Shown here: one piece after another, positions 41,770-50,912 of the stretch
Position numbering within the stretch: position 1 is the first letter of the stretch
How the letters are laid out: each line of letters opens with the position of its first letter
Assembly: GCF_965233615.1 (NCBI RefSeq)
Contig: NZ_OZ247495.1
Source: Pelagibius sp028280305
GTDB taxonomy: Bacteria; Pseudomonadota; Alphaproteobacteria; Kiloniellales; Kiloniellaceae
DNA: 64,000 nucleotides
Reading direction: 5' to 3' (one strand)
Position numbers and translations under genes: made by a program
Notes under the pieces: model-generated
Seen by the model: only the letters and a program-made list of their open reading frames with translations
Database searches by the model: none
What the model was told of the DNA's origin: nothing

Positions 41770-42399
41770 ATGATGAGTAAGGTACAGGACGTGCGCCAGG
41801 CGCTGGCCGAGGAGCGCGAGGCCTCGGCGGCGCGGCGGCCGGACCGGGCCGAGGCGGAAGAGGCGGTGCGCACCCTGCTGCGCTGGGCCGGCGACGACCC
41901 GGCGCGCGAGGGCCTGCTCGGCACCCCGGACCGGGTGGTGCGGGCCTATGAGGAGTTTTTCGGCGGCTACCGGACCGACCCGGTGGAAATGCTGCAGCGG
42001 ACCTTTGAGGAGACCGACGGCTACGACGAGATGGTGCTGCTGCGCGACATCCGTTTCGAAAGCCACTGCGAGCATCACATGGTGCCGATCATCGGCGTCG
42101 CCCATGTCGCCTATTTCCCGCGCACCCGCGTGGTCGGCATTTCCAAGCTGGCGCGGGTGGTGGAGGTCTATGCCCGCCGCCTGCAGATCCAGGAAAAGAT
42201 GACGGCGCAGATCGCCAATACCATCGAGGCGGTGCTGCAGCCCCACGGCGTCGCCGTGGTGATCGAGGCGAGCCATCAGTGCATGACCACCCGCGGCGTG
42301 CACAAGCCCGGCACCGCCATGGTGACCAGCCGCATGCTGGGCGCTTTCCGCAACGACCCCAAGACCCGCCAGGAATTCCTCGGCATGATCGGCAAGTAA
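41770..42399 (+). CDS. folE: GTP cyclohydrolase I
   Basis: FolE converts GTP to 7,8-dihydroneopterin triphosphate, the first step of folate synthesis. The 209-residue protein has the zinc motif FESHCEHHMVPIIG near residue 97 and the second Cys in EASHQCMTTRG near residue 170. Both signatures of the family are complete. The N-terminal 40 residues are a variable leader. It is followed after 45 bp by folM on the same strand, which supports a pterin operon. ATG at 41770 or 41773 follows GGAGGAA. Confidence 0.95.
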   Translation: MMSKVQDVRQALAEEREASAARRPDRAEAEEAVRTLLRWAGDDPAREGLLGTPDRVVRAYEEFFGGYRTDPVEMLQRTFEETDGYDEMVLLRDIRFESHCEHHMVPIIGVAHVAYFPRTRVVGISKLARVVEVYARRLQIQEKMTAQIANTIEAVLQPHGVAVVIEASHQCMTTRGVHKPGTAMVTSRMLGAFRNDPKTRQEFLGMIGK

Positions 42400-42444
42400 C
42401 CCGTCTGCAGTTTGCAATTGTCACCCCATGACCAAATAGACGGT

Positions 42445-43248
42445 ATGACAGAAGTGCAGGACAAGGCACCTGATCCCCGGTTGCCGCGCGCGGCGCTGGT
42501 GACCGGCGGGGCGCGGCGGATCGGCGCAGCCCTGGTGCGCGACCTGGCGCAGCAGGGGTGGAAGGTGGGCGTGCACTACCGCGCCTCCGGCGAAGAAGCG
42601 GCGGCCCTCTGCCGGGAGATCGCAGAGGCCGGCGGCGAGGCGGTGGCCCTGCAGGCCGATCTGCGCGACGAGACGGCAACATCCGGCCTCATCGCGGAGG
42701 CGAGCGCCGCGCTCGGTCCTCTCGGCCTGCTGGTCAACAATGCCTCGATCTTCGAATACGACGATGTCGAGACCGCCGACAGAGAGTCCTGGCAGTCCCA
42801 TCTCGATATCAATCTGCGGGCGCCCTTTGTGCTGACCCAGGCCTTCGCGGCCGCCCTGCCGGAAGATGCGCAGGGGCTGGTGGTGAACCTGCTCGATGCG
42901 CGGGTCTGGAACCTCTCGCCGCGCTACATGAGTTACACCCTCTCGAAGTCGGGGCTCTGGACCCTGACCCAGACCCTGGCCCAGGCCCTTGCGCCGAAGG
43001 TCCGCGTGAACGGCATCGGGCTGGGTCCGACCCTGCCGTCAAACGGCCAGAGCGGCGAAGACTTTGCGGCGCGGCGCAGCCGCCTGCCGCTGCAAAACAC
43101 CCCGGCCCTGGCGGAGGTCGCGGCAGCGCTGCGGTTCCTCATCGCCGCCGGCTCGATGACCGGCCAGATGGTCGGCCTGGACGGCGGCGATCATCTCACC
43201 CGCGCCGATGTCGGCAGCGACCCTGTTAACGGCCACAGCAACGGCTAA
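42445..43248 (+). CDS. folM: Short-chain dehydrogenase, FolM/dihydromonapterin-reductase-like
   Basis: The 267-residue NADPH-dependent reductase probably acts on dihydrobiopterin, dihydromonapterin or dihydrofolate. The cofactor motif VTGGARRIGAALV near residue 20 with Arg-Arg suits NADPH, and the active site is YTLSKSGLW (YxxxK) near residue 165, preceded by NLLDARVWNLSPRY. The Arg-rich GGARRIG is the PTR1/FolM hallmark. It lies 45 bp after folE, consistent with pterin metabolism. ATG at 42445 is chosen over the TTG at 42412. Confidence 0.8.
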   Translation: MTEVQDKAPDPRLPRAALVTGGARRIGAALVRDLAQQGWKVGVHYRASGEEAAALCREIAEAGGEAVALQADLRDETATSGLIAEASAALGPLGLLVNNASIFEYDDVETADRESWQSHLDINLRAPFVLTQAFAAALPEDAQGLVVNLLDARVWNLSPRYMSYTLSKSGLWTLTQTLAQALAPKVRVNGIGLGPTLPSNGQSGEDFAARRSRLPLQNTPALAEVAAALRFLIAAGSMTGQMVGLDGGDHLTRADVGSDPVNGHSNG

Positions 43249-43384
43249 GGCCCTAAGCTCTGCCGTTTTCCGTCTCCCATCACCGTCTTGTGAAGCAAAG
43301 TTCGTCGCCGCGGCAGGGATGGGCCGCCACCTCATCTGCGTAGAACTCTGCAAGGTCGGACCAGTGAGAGACCAGGAGATGGCA

Positions 43385-43900
43385 ATGAAAGCGACGAAAC
43401 ATAAGATAGTTTCCCTTTCCCTCGCGACGGCGCTGACCTTCGGCGTTTTTGGAAGTTTCTTTGCGGTGTCGGCGCCTGTGTCGGCGGCATCCCTGTCGTC
43501 CGGCTTGCAGTCGGCGGTGCCGCTAAACCATGCGGCGGTGGGTGAGGCCGGGGTGGTCAAGGTTCATCATTTCAAGCGCCACCATGCAAAGCGCCATCAC
43601 TTCAAACGCCATCACGCGAAGCGCCACTTTAAGCGCCACCGTTTCAAGCGTCATAAGGGACATCACGCGAAGCGCCGCCATTTCCACCACCGCCATCTCA
43701 AGGGCAAGCTTCACAGTCATCACCGCGGCCATTCCCCGCGTCACGGTTATGCGGCACGCGGCGGCTGTCATGAGGTTACCAAGGTCGGCCATCGTCACGG
43801 TCAGAAAGCCTTGATCGGCGGGGTGATGTGTTACGACAGCCATGGCCGCGGGTATGTGGTCAAAGGCAGCCGCTACGTGATCCGCTATCTGCATCACTAG
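43385..43900 (+). CDS. Histidine-rich exported protein
   Basis: The 171-residue precursor has a Sec signal peptide (ATALTFGVFGSFFAVSAPVSA, first 35 residues in all), then a segment from about 60 to 125 in which the pattern HHFKRHHAKRH recurs with small changes, giving more than a third His plus Lys/Arg. The C-terminal 45 residues (GCHEVTKVGHRHG, VMCYDSHGRGYVVKG) look like a small folded region with two cysteines. It should bind metals such as Zn, Ni or Cu, or polyanions, in the periplasm. The ATG at 43385 has AGGAG at 43374-43378. I do not recognise a characterised family. Confidence 0.75.
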   Translation: MKATKHKIVSLSLATALTFGVFGSFFAVSAPVSAASLSSGLQSAVPLNHAAVGEAGVVKVHHFKRHHAKRHHFKRHHAKRHFKRHRFKRHKGHHAKRRHFHHRHLKGKLHSHHRGHSPRHGYAARGGCHEVTKVGHRHGQKALIGGVMCYDSHGRGYVVKGSRYVIRYLHH

Positions 43901-43967
43901 CGGTATTGACGGGCCTTGAAGCGTACCCGTGCCGCAAAACAGAGAACGCCTAGGCGCGGTCTCGAAT

Positions 43968-45071
43968 TCAGGTGGCCGTAAAGACCGCTGCGCCCAGCAC
44001 CGCGTCGTGCGGAGTGACACCCAGGCCGGGCTGCAGGCTGGCGGCCATGGCGCCGTCGCGGCGCTGCGGGGCGCCCTCGGCGATGCTGCGGGTTACGTAG
44101 CTGTTGAAGTCGGTGGCGGTGAAACGCAGCGCTTCCGGCGTGGAGTGGGCCAGTGCGGCGATGGCCGCGGTGGTGATGTCGCCGCCCCAGGAATCTTCGA
44201 TGGTCATGGCGATCCCCAGCCTGACACAGAGATCGCGCAGTTGCCGCGCCCTGGTAAGACCGCCGAGCTTGCTGAGTTTGATGTTGATCGCGTCCATGGC
44301 GCCGTCGCGGTGGGCGCGCAGGAAGCTCTCGACATCGACGATCGACTCGTCGAGCACGAAGGGTTGGCGGCAGGCGCGGCGGACCGTCAGGCACTCCTCA
44401 TAGCTGGCGCAGGGCTGCTCGATATAGATGTCGAGGTCGCGCACGGCGGCAACGACGCGGCGCGCCTGATGCGGCAGCCAGCCGGTGTTGGCATCGGCGA
44501 TCAGAACGTCGCCGGAGGTGAGTTGCGCCGCGGCGGCGCGGATGCGCTCGATGTCCTCGTCGGCCTCGCCCCCGACCTTCAACTGGAAGCGGCGATAGCC
44601 TTCGCTGCGGTATTGGCCGACCCGCGCCGCCATCGCCGCCGGATCTTCCTGGGAGATCGCGCGGTAGAGTGCGACGGTTTCGCCGAAGCGCCCGCCCAGC
44701 AGTTGATGCACCGGCAGGTCGCAAGCCTTGCCGAGGATGTCCCAGCACGCCATATCCAAGGCTGACTTGGCGGCGGCCTGGCCTTTCAGATGACGGTCCA
44801 TGCGGTCGTTGACCGCGTCGATCGAGCGTGGATCGGTTCCGATCAGCGCCGGGGCCAGCTCGGCCAGGGCGGCGCGCACGCCTGTGGCGAAGGCGGGCAG
44901 GTAAACCGGGCCCAGGGGGCAGACCTCGCCATGGCCGACCAGGCCGCTGTCGCAGACCAGACGCACGACGGTGGAATCGAAAACCGCGACGGACTTGCCG
45001 CCGGCCCAGTTGTAACGGCCTTCGTGCAGCGGCAGGTCGACCTGGAAAACATCGATCTGGGTAATCTTCAT
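43968..45071 (-). CDS. Mandelate racemase/muconate-lactonizing enzyme family (enolase superfamily)
   Basis: The 367-residue enzyme has an N-terminal capping domain (about 1-120) and a TIM barrel. Catalytic and metal residues are visible: Lys in FQLKVGG (near 163), Asp in IADANTG (near 188), Glu in IEQPC (near 217), Asp/Glu in LDES (near 240) and Lys in IKLSKLGG (near 264). This K-D-E-D/E-K set fits the MLE subgroup, and the sequence resembles hydroxyproline-related members (cis-3-hydroxy-L-proline dehydratase or hydroxyproline-betaine epimerase). The substrate is not certain. No transporter or partner enzyme is adjacent. Confidence 0.85.
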   Translation of the reverse strand: MKITQIDVFQVDLPLHEGRYNWAGGKSVAVFDSTVVRLVCDSGLVGHGEVCPLGPVYLPAFATGVRAALAELAPALIGTDPRSIDAVNDRMDRHLKGQAAAKSALDMACWDILGKACDLPVHQLLGGRFGETVALYRAISQEDPAAMAARVGQYRSEGYRRFQLKVGGEADEDIERIRAAAAQLTSGDVLIADANTGWLPHQARRVVAAVRDLDIYIEQPCASYEECLTVRRACRQPFVLDESIVDVESFLRAHRDGAMDAINIKLSKLGGLTRARQLRDLCVRLGIAMTIEDSWGGDITTAAIAALAHSTPEALRFTATDFNSYVTRSIAEGAPQRRDGAMAASLQPGLGVTPHDAVLGAAVFTAT

Positions 45072-45220
45072 GGCCGGCGCTCGGTCCTATTAAGGTGCTT
45101 GGATGCTCTGGATGTCGTCAGCGATCATGGCCGGTTTCGGCCAGGGTCCGGGAAAGAGACTCCGGGGATCGGGGATCACGGGTTCGTGAAAGATTCAAAC
45201 TGTCTGGAAATCAGTTTATC

Positions 45221-46342
45221 ATGATGATTCGCGATAAGGGAGTAGCCGCGTTGGATCAAGCGAGAGTGGGACCAAGGCGCAGTTTGCTGTTGGGGGCGGA
45301 ACATCAGCTCCGTCAGCCGCTCAATGCCGTCAGCCTTCTGATTGGTGAACTCAGTCAGGGGATTTCCGGCCGCGACCGTGATGCGGTGATCGACGATCTG
45401 CGCTATGCGCTGAAGCTGAGCAACCGCTGGCTCGACTCCCTGGTCGAACTGGAAAAGGCCGGTCAGGGCCTGGTGGTGCCGGAACTCGCCGATGTCCATC
45501 TGGACGAGGTTTTCCCACGGCTGCAGGAGGACTTCGCAGAGAACTTCGAGGGGCTCGGCCTCGACTTTCGCGTGGTCCAGAGCAAGCAGGTGGTCCGCGC
45601 CGATCCGCACCTGCTGCGCCGGATCTTGACCATCCTGCTGGACAACGCCGCAAAGTTCACCCGCGAAGGCAAGGTCCTGATGGGCTGCCGGTGCGTGGGG
45701 GACATGGTCCGGATCGAGGTTTGGGATTCCGGCCTCGGCATGGCCGCTGACGAATGGCTCAGGGTATTCGATCCCTACTTCCGCTTGGAAAACGAAGTCC
45801 GGCCGCGCGAACGCGGGCTGGGGGTCGGCCTCACTCTGGCCCGCAAGCTGGCGGCCTTGTCCGGCGACCAGTTGGAGGTGGCCTCGCGGCTTGGAAGCGG
45901 CTCCTGCTTTTCACTCACCTTGCGGGCCGTCGATGTTAGCCGGCCACGGGTTCCCGTAGCACAACAACACTCAGGCTTACCGCCCAACCCTTTGGACGGC
46001 GCCGACATTCTGTTGTTGGAGGGGGACGAAGCCGCTCTGCTGTCCAATCATTTGGAACTCTGGGGCGCCTCGGTTCACCTGACCGCCGCTTCCAGGGCCG
46101 CGCTGGCGCAGGGGGTCGAGCGTCAGCCGCTGCTGGTTCTGGCCGACCATGAAGCTTTTGAGAATTGCGGCGGATGGGAACTGCTTGCCAACCTGCGCCG
46201 CCTCGGCGAAGACGTGCCGCCGGTTATTCTGGTCAGTGCGGACGCGGCCGCGCCGCCGGATGCCGGAGTCCACATTCTGCAGCGGCCGGTCAGGCCGGCA
46301 CGCCTGCGCGCGCTCTGCCTGTTTGCCTTGGCGCCGCCGTAG
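45221..46342 (+). CDS. Hybrid sensor histidine kinase with degenerate receiver
   Basis: The soluble 373-residue kinase has no input domain; it begins near the dimerisation helix, with the phosphoacceptor His in AEHQLRQPLNAVS (near residue 27). The ATP domain has the N box LDNAAKF, G1 DSGLGM and G2 GLGVGLTLARKLA (near 200). A C-terminal receiver (about 265-370) keeps an Asp in VLADHEAF but the usual Lys is Arg in LQRPVRP, so it may be impaired. The start is uncertain: ATG at 45221 or 45224, or TTG at 45251 with the better GGGAG site. A NarL-type regulator lies next to it in convergent orientation. Confidence 0.82.
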   Translation: MMIRDKGVAALDQARVGPRRSLLLGAEHQLRQPLNAVSLLIGELSQGISGRDRDAVIDDLRYALKLSNRWLDSLVELEKAGQGLVVPELADVHLDEVFPRLQEDFAENFEGLGLDFRVVQSKQVVRADPHLLRRILTILLDNAAKFTREGKVLMGCRCVGDMVRIEVWDSGLGMAADEWLRVFDPYFRLENEVRPRERGLGVGLTLARKLAALSGDQLEVASRLGSGSCFSLTLRAVDVSRPRVPVAQQHSGLPPNPLDGADILLLEGDEAALLSNHLELWGASVHLTAASRAALAQGVERQPLLVLADHEAFENCGGWELLANLRRLGEDVPPVILVSADAAAPPDAGVHILQRPVRPARLRALCLFALAPP

Positions 46343-46477
46343 GGTGGCCGTAGCCCTGGGCCGGACCAAGGCTTGAGCCCGGCAGAATCGTTCCCACCAC
46401 CGGGGTTATCCAAAGCCGATTAATCGTCCTAGGCAGTCCGTCCGGCCAATACGCCGGAGAGCAGGACCGGCAGGGGA

Positions 46478-47161
46478 TCAGAAGTTGGCGGCCTCGGCCT
46501 CTTCGTCCATGGCCTGCGCCTGTGCGGCAGCGCTGATGGCTGCCTGGGTGCGGCTGTCCAGGTTCAGGCGCTTGACGATCGCCGAGACGTGGACCCGGAC
46601 GGTATGTTCGGAAAGACCCAGCGCTTCGGCTACTTGGGCATTCGACATGCCTTGGCCCAAGAGCTTGTAAACCTGAAGCTGACGCTTGGTGAGAGCCCCG
46701 GAGACGTCTTCCAGCGACTTGTCGTTGCCGAAGGCATAGACCGCCTGCTTTTTCGACGGGCTGCGCTGCTCCAGCAGGCGGCGCGGAAAGGCGACACCGC
46801 CGGCCAACACCGTCTGCAGGGCCGACTCCACTTCGTCGCTCTGCGAGGACTTCGGGATATACCCCATGGCGCCGGCCTCGATGCAGCGCAGGATCTCGTC
46901 GCGATCCTCGATCGCCGACATCACCACCACCGGCACCTGGGGCAGGCACTCGCGCATCGCCCGCAGGCCTTCGAAACGCTTCATGCCCGGCATCAGCAGG
47001 TCCAGGAGAATCAGGTCGAGGTCTGGGTTTGCCGAAGCCAGATCAAGGGCCTGGCGGAAGTCTGCCGCCTCCAGAAGCTCGCTGCCGCTTTCCAAACGAT
47101 CAATCAGATGCCGCGCCGCGCTGCGGGTGATCCAGTGGTCATCGGCGTAGAGAACTTTCAT
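46478..47161 (-). CDS. LuxR/NarL family response regulator
   Basis: The 227-residue protein has an N-terminal receiver (LYADDHW, phosphoacceptor Asp in LILLDLLMPGM near residue 54, Lys in YIPKSS near 104) and a C-terminal LuxR-type helix-turn-helix (LTKRQLQVYKLLGQGMSNAQ, then LSEHTVRVHVSAIVKRL) ending in an Ala-rich tail. It should be the output of a histidine kinase, most simply the convergent kinase at 45221-46342, whose stop is 135 bp away. Its own promoter would lie in the A+T-rich gap upstream of 47161. Confidence 0.93.
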   Translation of the reverse strand: MKVLYADDHWITRSAARHLIDRLESGSELLEAADFRQALDLASANPDLDLILLDLLMPGMKRFEGLRAMRECLPQVPVVVMSAIEDRDEILRCIEAGAMGYIPKSSQSDEVESALQTVLAGGVAFPRRLLEQRSPSKKQAVYAFGNDKSLEDVSGALTKRQLQVYKLLGQGMSNAQVAEALGLSEHTVRVHVSAIVKRLNLDSRTQAAISAAAQAQAMDEEAEAANF

Positions 47162-47535
47162 GATTTAGCAAATCCTAATTTAACCGTACGAAAGCCTGAG
47201 AACCTTGCCTAAACTCTTGTCGTTCAAGTGTCGCGGCGCTGCTTGCGGGATGCGATGCGGTGCAGCAATTCTCAGACGATACAATCCTGCGTAGCCGAAT
47301 TCGCTTACCAGCTTGTCGACCCCGCAGGTTGGTTATTCTCCTAATTTTTACAGAGTTATCAACCAGAAAACGTAAGTTTTCTTTGGTTAACCCATGTTAA
47401 GCGTAAGGTGATTTAAATGTTTCGGACAGGTCCAGCGGCTGTTCCAGCAAAAGCTGTAGCTTGGGCTCAAACAACCTCAAATTGATAGCACCGTGTCTCG
47501 CAGATTGTATTAGATGGTTAAATTTAACGTTACGA
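47162..47535. promoter_or_regulatory. A+T-rich gap with hairpin upstream of the NarL-type regulator
   Basis: This 374-bp gap separates two minus-strand regulator genes. It contains a hairpin GAAAAC-GTAA-GTTTTC with AACCA/TGGTT flanks (47361-47388) and several TTAA-rich blocks. It likely contains the promoter of the NarL-type gene; no gene is recognised. Confidence 0.5.
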
Positions 47536-47949
47536 TTAGCCGTCTTCTTCAAGTACGGAGATAAAGCTATCAATGTTGATCGGTTTTCTAAGGAGGACAA
47601 AGCCTGCCTTTTTGACCGAGTCTGCGACCTCTGTGGAACTGTCGCCGGTGATCACCAGGCACCTCACCGCGCTGCCCAGCGCCTCGCGTACGGCGTTGGC
47701 CGCGGCAAGGCCGTTTTCTTGGCGCGAAAACCAATAGTCGGCGATGATCCAGGATGGCGCGGTGTCGGCATCGCGCAGCTTCCTGACGGCGTCACCGCTG
47801 CTGGCGCCTGTCATCACCTGGGCGCCGAGCCGCTGCAGCATCCGCTCGGTGGCCCGGCGGACCAGGTCGTCGTCCTCGAAAAGCAGGATCATTTTCCCTT
47901 CGAGCGGGGTTCGGCTTTTACGTTTGCTGGCGGGATCATTTGCGCTCAT
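47536..47949 (-). CDS. Single-domain response regulator (receiver only)
   Basis: The 137-residue protein has one receiver domain without output. The acidic pair is in LLFEDDDLV, the phosphoacceptor Asp in WIIADYWFSRQ near residue 71, Thr in LVITGDSS and Lys in LRKPINID near residue 122; all key residues are present. The first 18 residues are a polar leader (SANDPASKRKSRTP). It may be a phosphate sink or adaptor in the same pathway as the nearby kinase and NarL-type regulator, 374 bp away on the same strand. Confidence 0.85.
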   Translation of the reverse strand: MSANDPASKRKSRTPLEGKMILLFEDDDLVRRATERMLQRLGAQVMTGASSGDAVRKLRDADTAPSWIIADYWFSRQENGLAAANAVREALGSAVRCLVITGDSSTEVADSVKKAGFVLLRKPINIDSFISVLEEDG

Positions 47950-48116
47950 GACGATAGAGCTACCGTCCTCTCGCCAAGTGTCAACAGGATAAGGCGGATT
48001 TCAGGCGACAGCCCCGATTTTGACCGCCCTCAGGCTGCCGCCTCTGCCGGAAACGGTGTGCGACTCGGCGTCCGATACAGGCGTCCCACGCTTGGCAAGC
48101 GGCCCTCTCTGTGACA

Positions 48117-48160
48117 TGGCAGAGCATCGGGCGCAGAGCATCGGGCGCAAAGCATCGGGA
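48117..48160. repeat. Short tandem repeat upstream of the ArsC-like gene
   Basis: Three near-copies of the 14-bp unit AGAGCATCGGGCGC lie side by side; the third has AAAGCATCGGGA. They end 25 bp before the gene start. Confidence 0.7.
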
Positions 48161-48182
48161 ACCGAGAAAGGACAACAGCCTC

Positions 48183-48545
48183 ATGACAACGCTCTATGGA
48201 CTGAAGAATTGCGATAGCTGCCGCAAGGCGATCGCCTTCCTGAAGGCCGGAGGCTGGCCTTATCGGTTCCACGATCTGCGCGACGACGGACTTCCGGCCG
48301 ATGTTCTGGCGGACTGGGTCGAGCAGGTCGGTTGGGAGCCGCTTCTGAATCGGCGCAGCACGACCTGGCGCGGTCTGTCCGAAGCGGAAAAGAAAGATCT
48401 CGACGAGGAAAAGGCTGTGCGCCTGATGCTGGCCGCGCCGACCCTGGTCAAACGGCCGGTGATCAGGCTGGCGGAGCGCACGGTGGTGGGCTTCGGCGCG
48501 CCGCAGCAGGCCGAGGTGGGGACGGCCCTCGGGGCGGCTGAATAG
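48183..48545 (+). CDS. ArsC/Spx family protein (YffB-like)
   Basis: The 120-residue thioredoxin-fold protein has the motif GLKNCDSCRKAIAFL near residue 7 (CxxC) and the family feature LLNRRSTTWRGLSEA near residue 55 in place of the arsenate-binding Arg triad. This is the YffB branch, whose members are not proven arsenate reductases. A later KRPVI block near residue 93 completes the ArsC signature. ATG at 48183 is chosen because upstream in-frame codons lack a family match. The gene precedes an MFS transporter by 142 bp. Confidence 0.85.
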   Translation: MTTLYGLKNCDSCRKAIAFLKAGGWPYRFHDLRDDGLPADVLADWVEQVGWEPLLNRRSTTWRGLSEAEKKDLDEEKAVRLMLAAPTLVKRPVIRLAERTVVGFGAPQQAEVGTALGAAE

Positions 48546-48687
48546 ATCCCCGGCCAGATGAAACCTGAGCCGGGCCTGGGAACGCCGGATCACCGGACGG
48601 CGAATTCGTCTGTTCGCGTCCGCGGTCTGACGCAATCCCGCAAGCGCGGTATCGCGCCGGGGGGCATAAGCGCGTGAGGTAAGGGTA

Positions 48688-49986
48688 ATGGCGGGTTCAC
48701 CGATGTTTGCAGCAGTTCGCTCCGCCTGGCCGCTTTTTGTCGGGCTCGGCATGATCATGTTGGGGAATGGCCTGCAGGGCTCGCTTCTTGGCATCCGGGC
48801 AGCCGCTGAAGCCTTCTCCACAGAGACCACCGGCCTGATCATGTCTGGCTACTACGTGGGCTTTCTGGCCGGCGCCCTGGTGACCCCCAGGGTCGTGGGG
48901 CAGGTCGGCCATGTCCGGGTTTTTGCCGCCCTGGCCTCCACCGCCTCGACGGCTGCGCTGCTCCATGCCGTTTTCGTCGATCCGCTGATGTGGGGCGGCA
49001 TGCGCTTCCTCACCGGGTTCTGTTATGCCGGCCTCTACATCGTTGCCGAATCCTGGCTGAACGACCGCTCCACCAACGAAACCCGCGGCTCCATGCTCTC
49101 GGTTTACATGGTGGTGGTGCTAGGCGGCATCGCCGGCGGACAGTTCCTGCTCAACCTCTCCGATCCGAACAGCTTCGTGCTCTTTGTCCTGGCTTCGGTG
49201 CTGGTTTCGCTCGCCCTGGTTCCGATCGCGATCACCGCGAGCGCGGCGCCGGACTTTTCAGCGCCCAGCCCGGTCGGCATCGTGGCGCTTTACCGCGCGT
49301 CGCCGCTCGGTGTGATCGGTTCCCTGGGGACCGGCATGGCCAACGGCGCGATCTTCGCCATGGGGGCGGTTTTCGCCGGGCTGGCCGGGCTCGAAGTCTC
49401 CGAGATCGCGATTTTCATGAGCATGCTGGTCTTCGGTGGCATGGCCTTTCAATGGCCGATCGGCCGTCTTTCGGACAAGCTCGACCGGCGGCGCGTTCTG
49501 GCCGGCGTGACCTTCGCGGCGGCGCTGTTCAGCTTTGCCGGTCCGCTTTTTGCCGGCGGCCCGGTCGTCGGGCTTTATGCCATGGCCTTTCTGCTGGGCG
49601 GGATGAGCTTTCCCATGTATTCGCTCTGTCTTGCCCATACCAATGACTATATGACGCCCAAACAGATGGTTGCGGCCAGCGGCAGCCTGATGCTGGTCAA
49701 CGGCACTGGGGCGATCTTCGGGCCGCTTGTCGTCTCTCTGCTGATGGGCAGAACCGGTGCCGATGGGTTTTTCACCTTCGTCGGGGCGATCCATGCCGCC
49801 ATCGGCGTCTTTGCGATCTATCGCATGACGCGCCGTCCCTCGGTGCCGCTGGAGGACCAGGGGCCCAGCGTGCCGGTGGCGACCTCGATGAATGCGGCGA
49901 CGGCGACCCTTTCGCTGGATGCCTACCGCGATCATATGGACCGCGATCTGGCGGCGATGACGGTCAGCAAGCGGCGGCGGCGCTGA
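48688..49986 (+). CDS. Major facilitator superfamily transporter (YcaD-like)
   Basis: The 432-residue inner-membrane protein has about twelve helices and the YcaD/UMF-type features: GIRAAAEAFSTETTGLIMSGYY in helix 2 and GFCYAGLYIVAESWLNDRS near residue 112, which is a hallmark of that group. The loop IGRLSDKLDRRRVL is the second-half MFS motif. The C-terminal 45 residues are cytoplasmic and end in KRRRR. The substrate is unknown. ATG at 48688 follows AGGTAAGGG. Confidence 0.88.
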   Translation: MAGSPMFAAVRSAWPLFVGLGMIMLGNGLQGSLLGIRAAAEAFSTETTGLIMSGYYVGFLAGALVTPRVVGQVGHVRVFAALASTASTAALLHAVFVDPLMWGGMRFLTGFCYAGLYIVAESWLNDRSTNETRGSMLSVYMVVVLGGIAGGQFLLNLSDPNSFVLFVLASVLVSLALVPIAITASAAPDFSAPSPVGIVALYRASPLGVIGSLGTGMANGAIFAMGAVFAGLAGLEVSEIAIFMSMLVFGGMAFQWPIGRLSDKLDRRRVLAGVTFAAALFSFAGPLFAGGPVVGLYAMAFLLGGMSFPMYSLCLAHTNDYMTPKQMVAASGSLMLVNGTGAIFGPLVVSLLMGRTGADGFFTFVGAIHAAIGVFAIYRMTRRPSVPLEDQGPSVPVATSMNAATATLSLDAYRDHMDRDLAAMTVSKRRRR

Positions 49987-50234
49987 AGCGGGCTTCAAGG
50001 CTGCCGCCAATACCTGCCGGTAACAGCGCGATCGGATTGCTCATTTTATGAGCGCTGCGGAATTTTGCCCTTTCCTAAGGCAAGTTTTACCAAAGTCTGT
50101 AATGCTTTCGCTCTCTTCGCATCCGCGAATTCGCACTTGCGAAGCGATCGGCGATACACTAGAGTAGTAATAATAATATTGCCGATTCGCGCAAGACAAA
50201 GAAATATAGTTTCATTGGCTGAGGGTTGGATCAG

Positions 50235-50702
50235 ATGCAGGAAAAGCACGGCTACTTCCTCGAAGACCTGTCTGTCGGAATGACGGCGGTATTCGCGAAG
50301 ACGGTCAGCGAGGCGGACATTACGATGTTCGCCGGGATCTCCGGCGATACCAATCCCGTCCATCTGGACGAAAGCTTTGCCGAGCAGACCATGTTCTCCG
50401 GGCGCATTGCCCACGGCATGCTCTCGGCCAGCTTCATTTCCACGGTTTTCGGCACACGGCTGCCGGGTCCGGGCTGCATCTACCTGCGCCAGGATCTGCG
50501 CTTCAAGGCGCCGGTGAAGGTCGGCGACACGGTCCAGGCCAGGGTCACGGTGAAGGAAATCGTCGCGGAGAAGAAGCGGGTCGTTTTCGATACCGTCTGC
50601 TCCGTTGGCGAAAAAGTGGTGCTGGAGGGTGAAGCGACCCTGATGGTCAGCAGCCGTGCCGACATACCGGGGCTTTCCGGAGAACCGCAGGCCGCCGAAT
50701 AG
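50235..50702 (+). CDS. MaoC family (R)-specific enoyl-CoA hydratase
   Basis: The 155-residue hot-dog protein hydrates trans-2-enoyl-CoA to (R)-3-hydroxyacyl-CoA, as PhaJ does for polyhydroxyalkanoate supply. The hydratase-2 motif is complete: FAGISGDTNPVHLDESFA near residue 34, with the catalytic Asp and His, followed by GRIAHGML. Length equals PhaJ. The ATG at 50235 is preferred because GAGGG lies 9 bp upstream; a TTG at 50226 overlaps this site. It lies alone between an MFS gene and ribF. Confidence 0.88.
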   Translation: MQEKHGYFLEDLSVGMTAVFAKTVSEADITMFAGISGDTNPVHLDESFAEQTMFSGRIAHGMLSASFISTVFGTRLPGPGCIYLRQDLRFKAPVKVGDTVQARVTVKEIVAEKKRVVFDTVCSVGEKVVLEGEATLMVSSRADIPGLSGEPQAAE

Positions 50703-50912
50703 GCGTCTCTGCGAAAGCGGTCCTGTCACGGCCCGTTGCCGGGCCATCCCCCTACAACAGAGCTATCCAGACCTCGCCGGTCAGGCTATCTTCACGCCCG
50801 CAAAAAGCGGAATCGCTGGACCGATTCGGTCGCAAGACCGGCACTTGGCTTGGTTTCGTACCTGTTCTGATCAACGCTCCGATTTACGCAAGGCGCCGGC
50901 CCAGCCCAAAGA

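Noticed and set aside
50703..50912. Possible FMN riboswitch before ribF
   Set aside because: The conserved RFN blocks are not present in the 210-bp gap.
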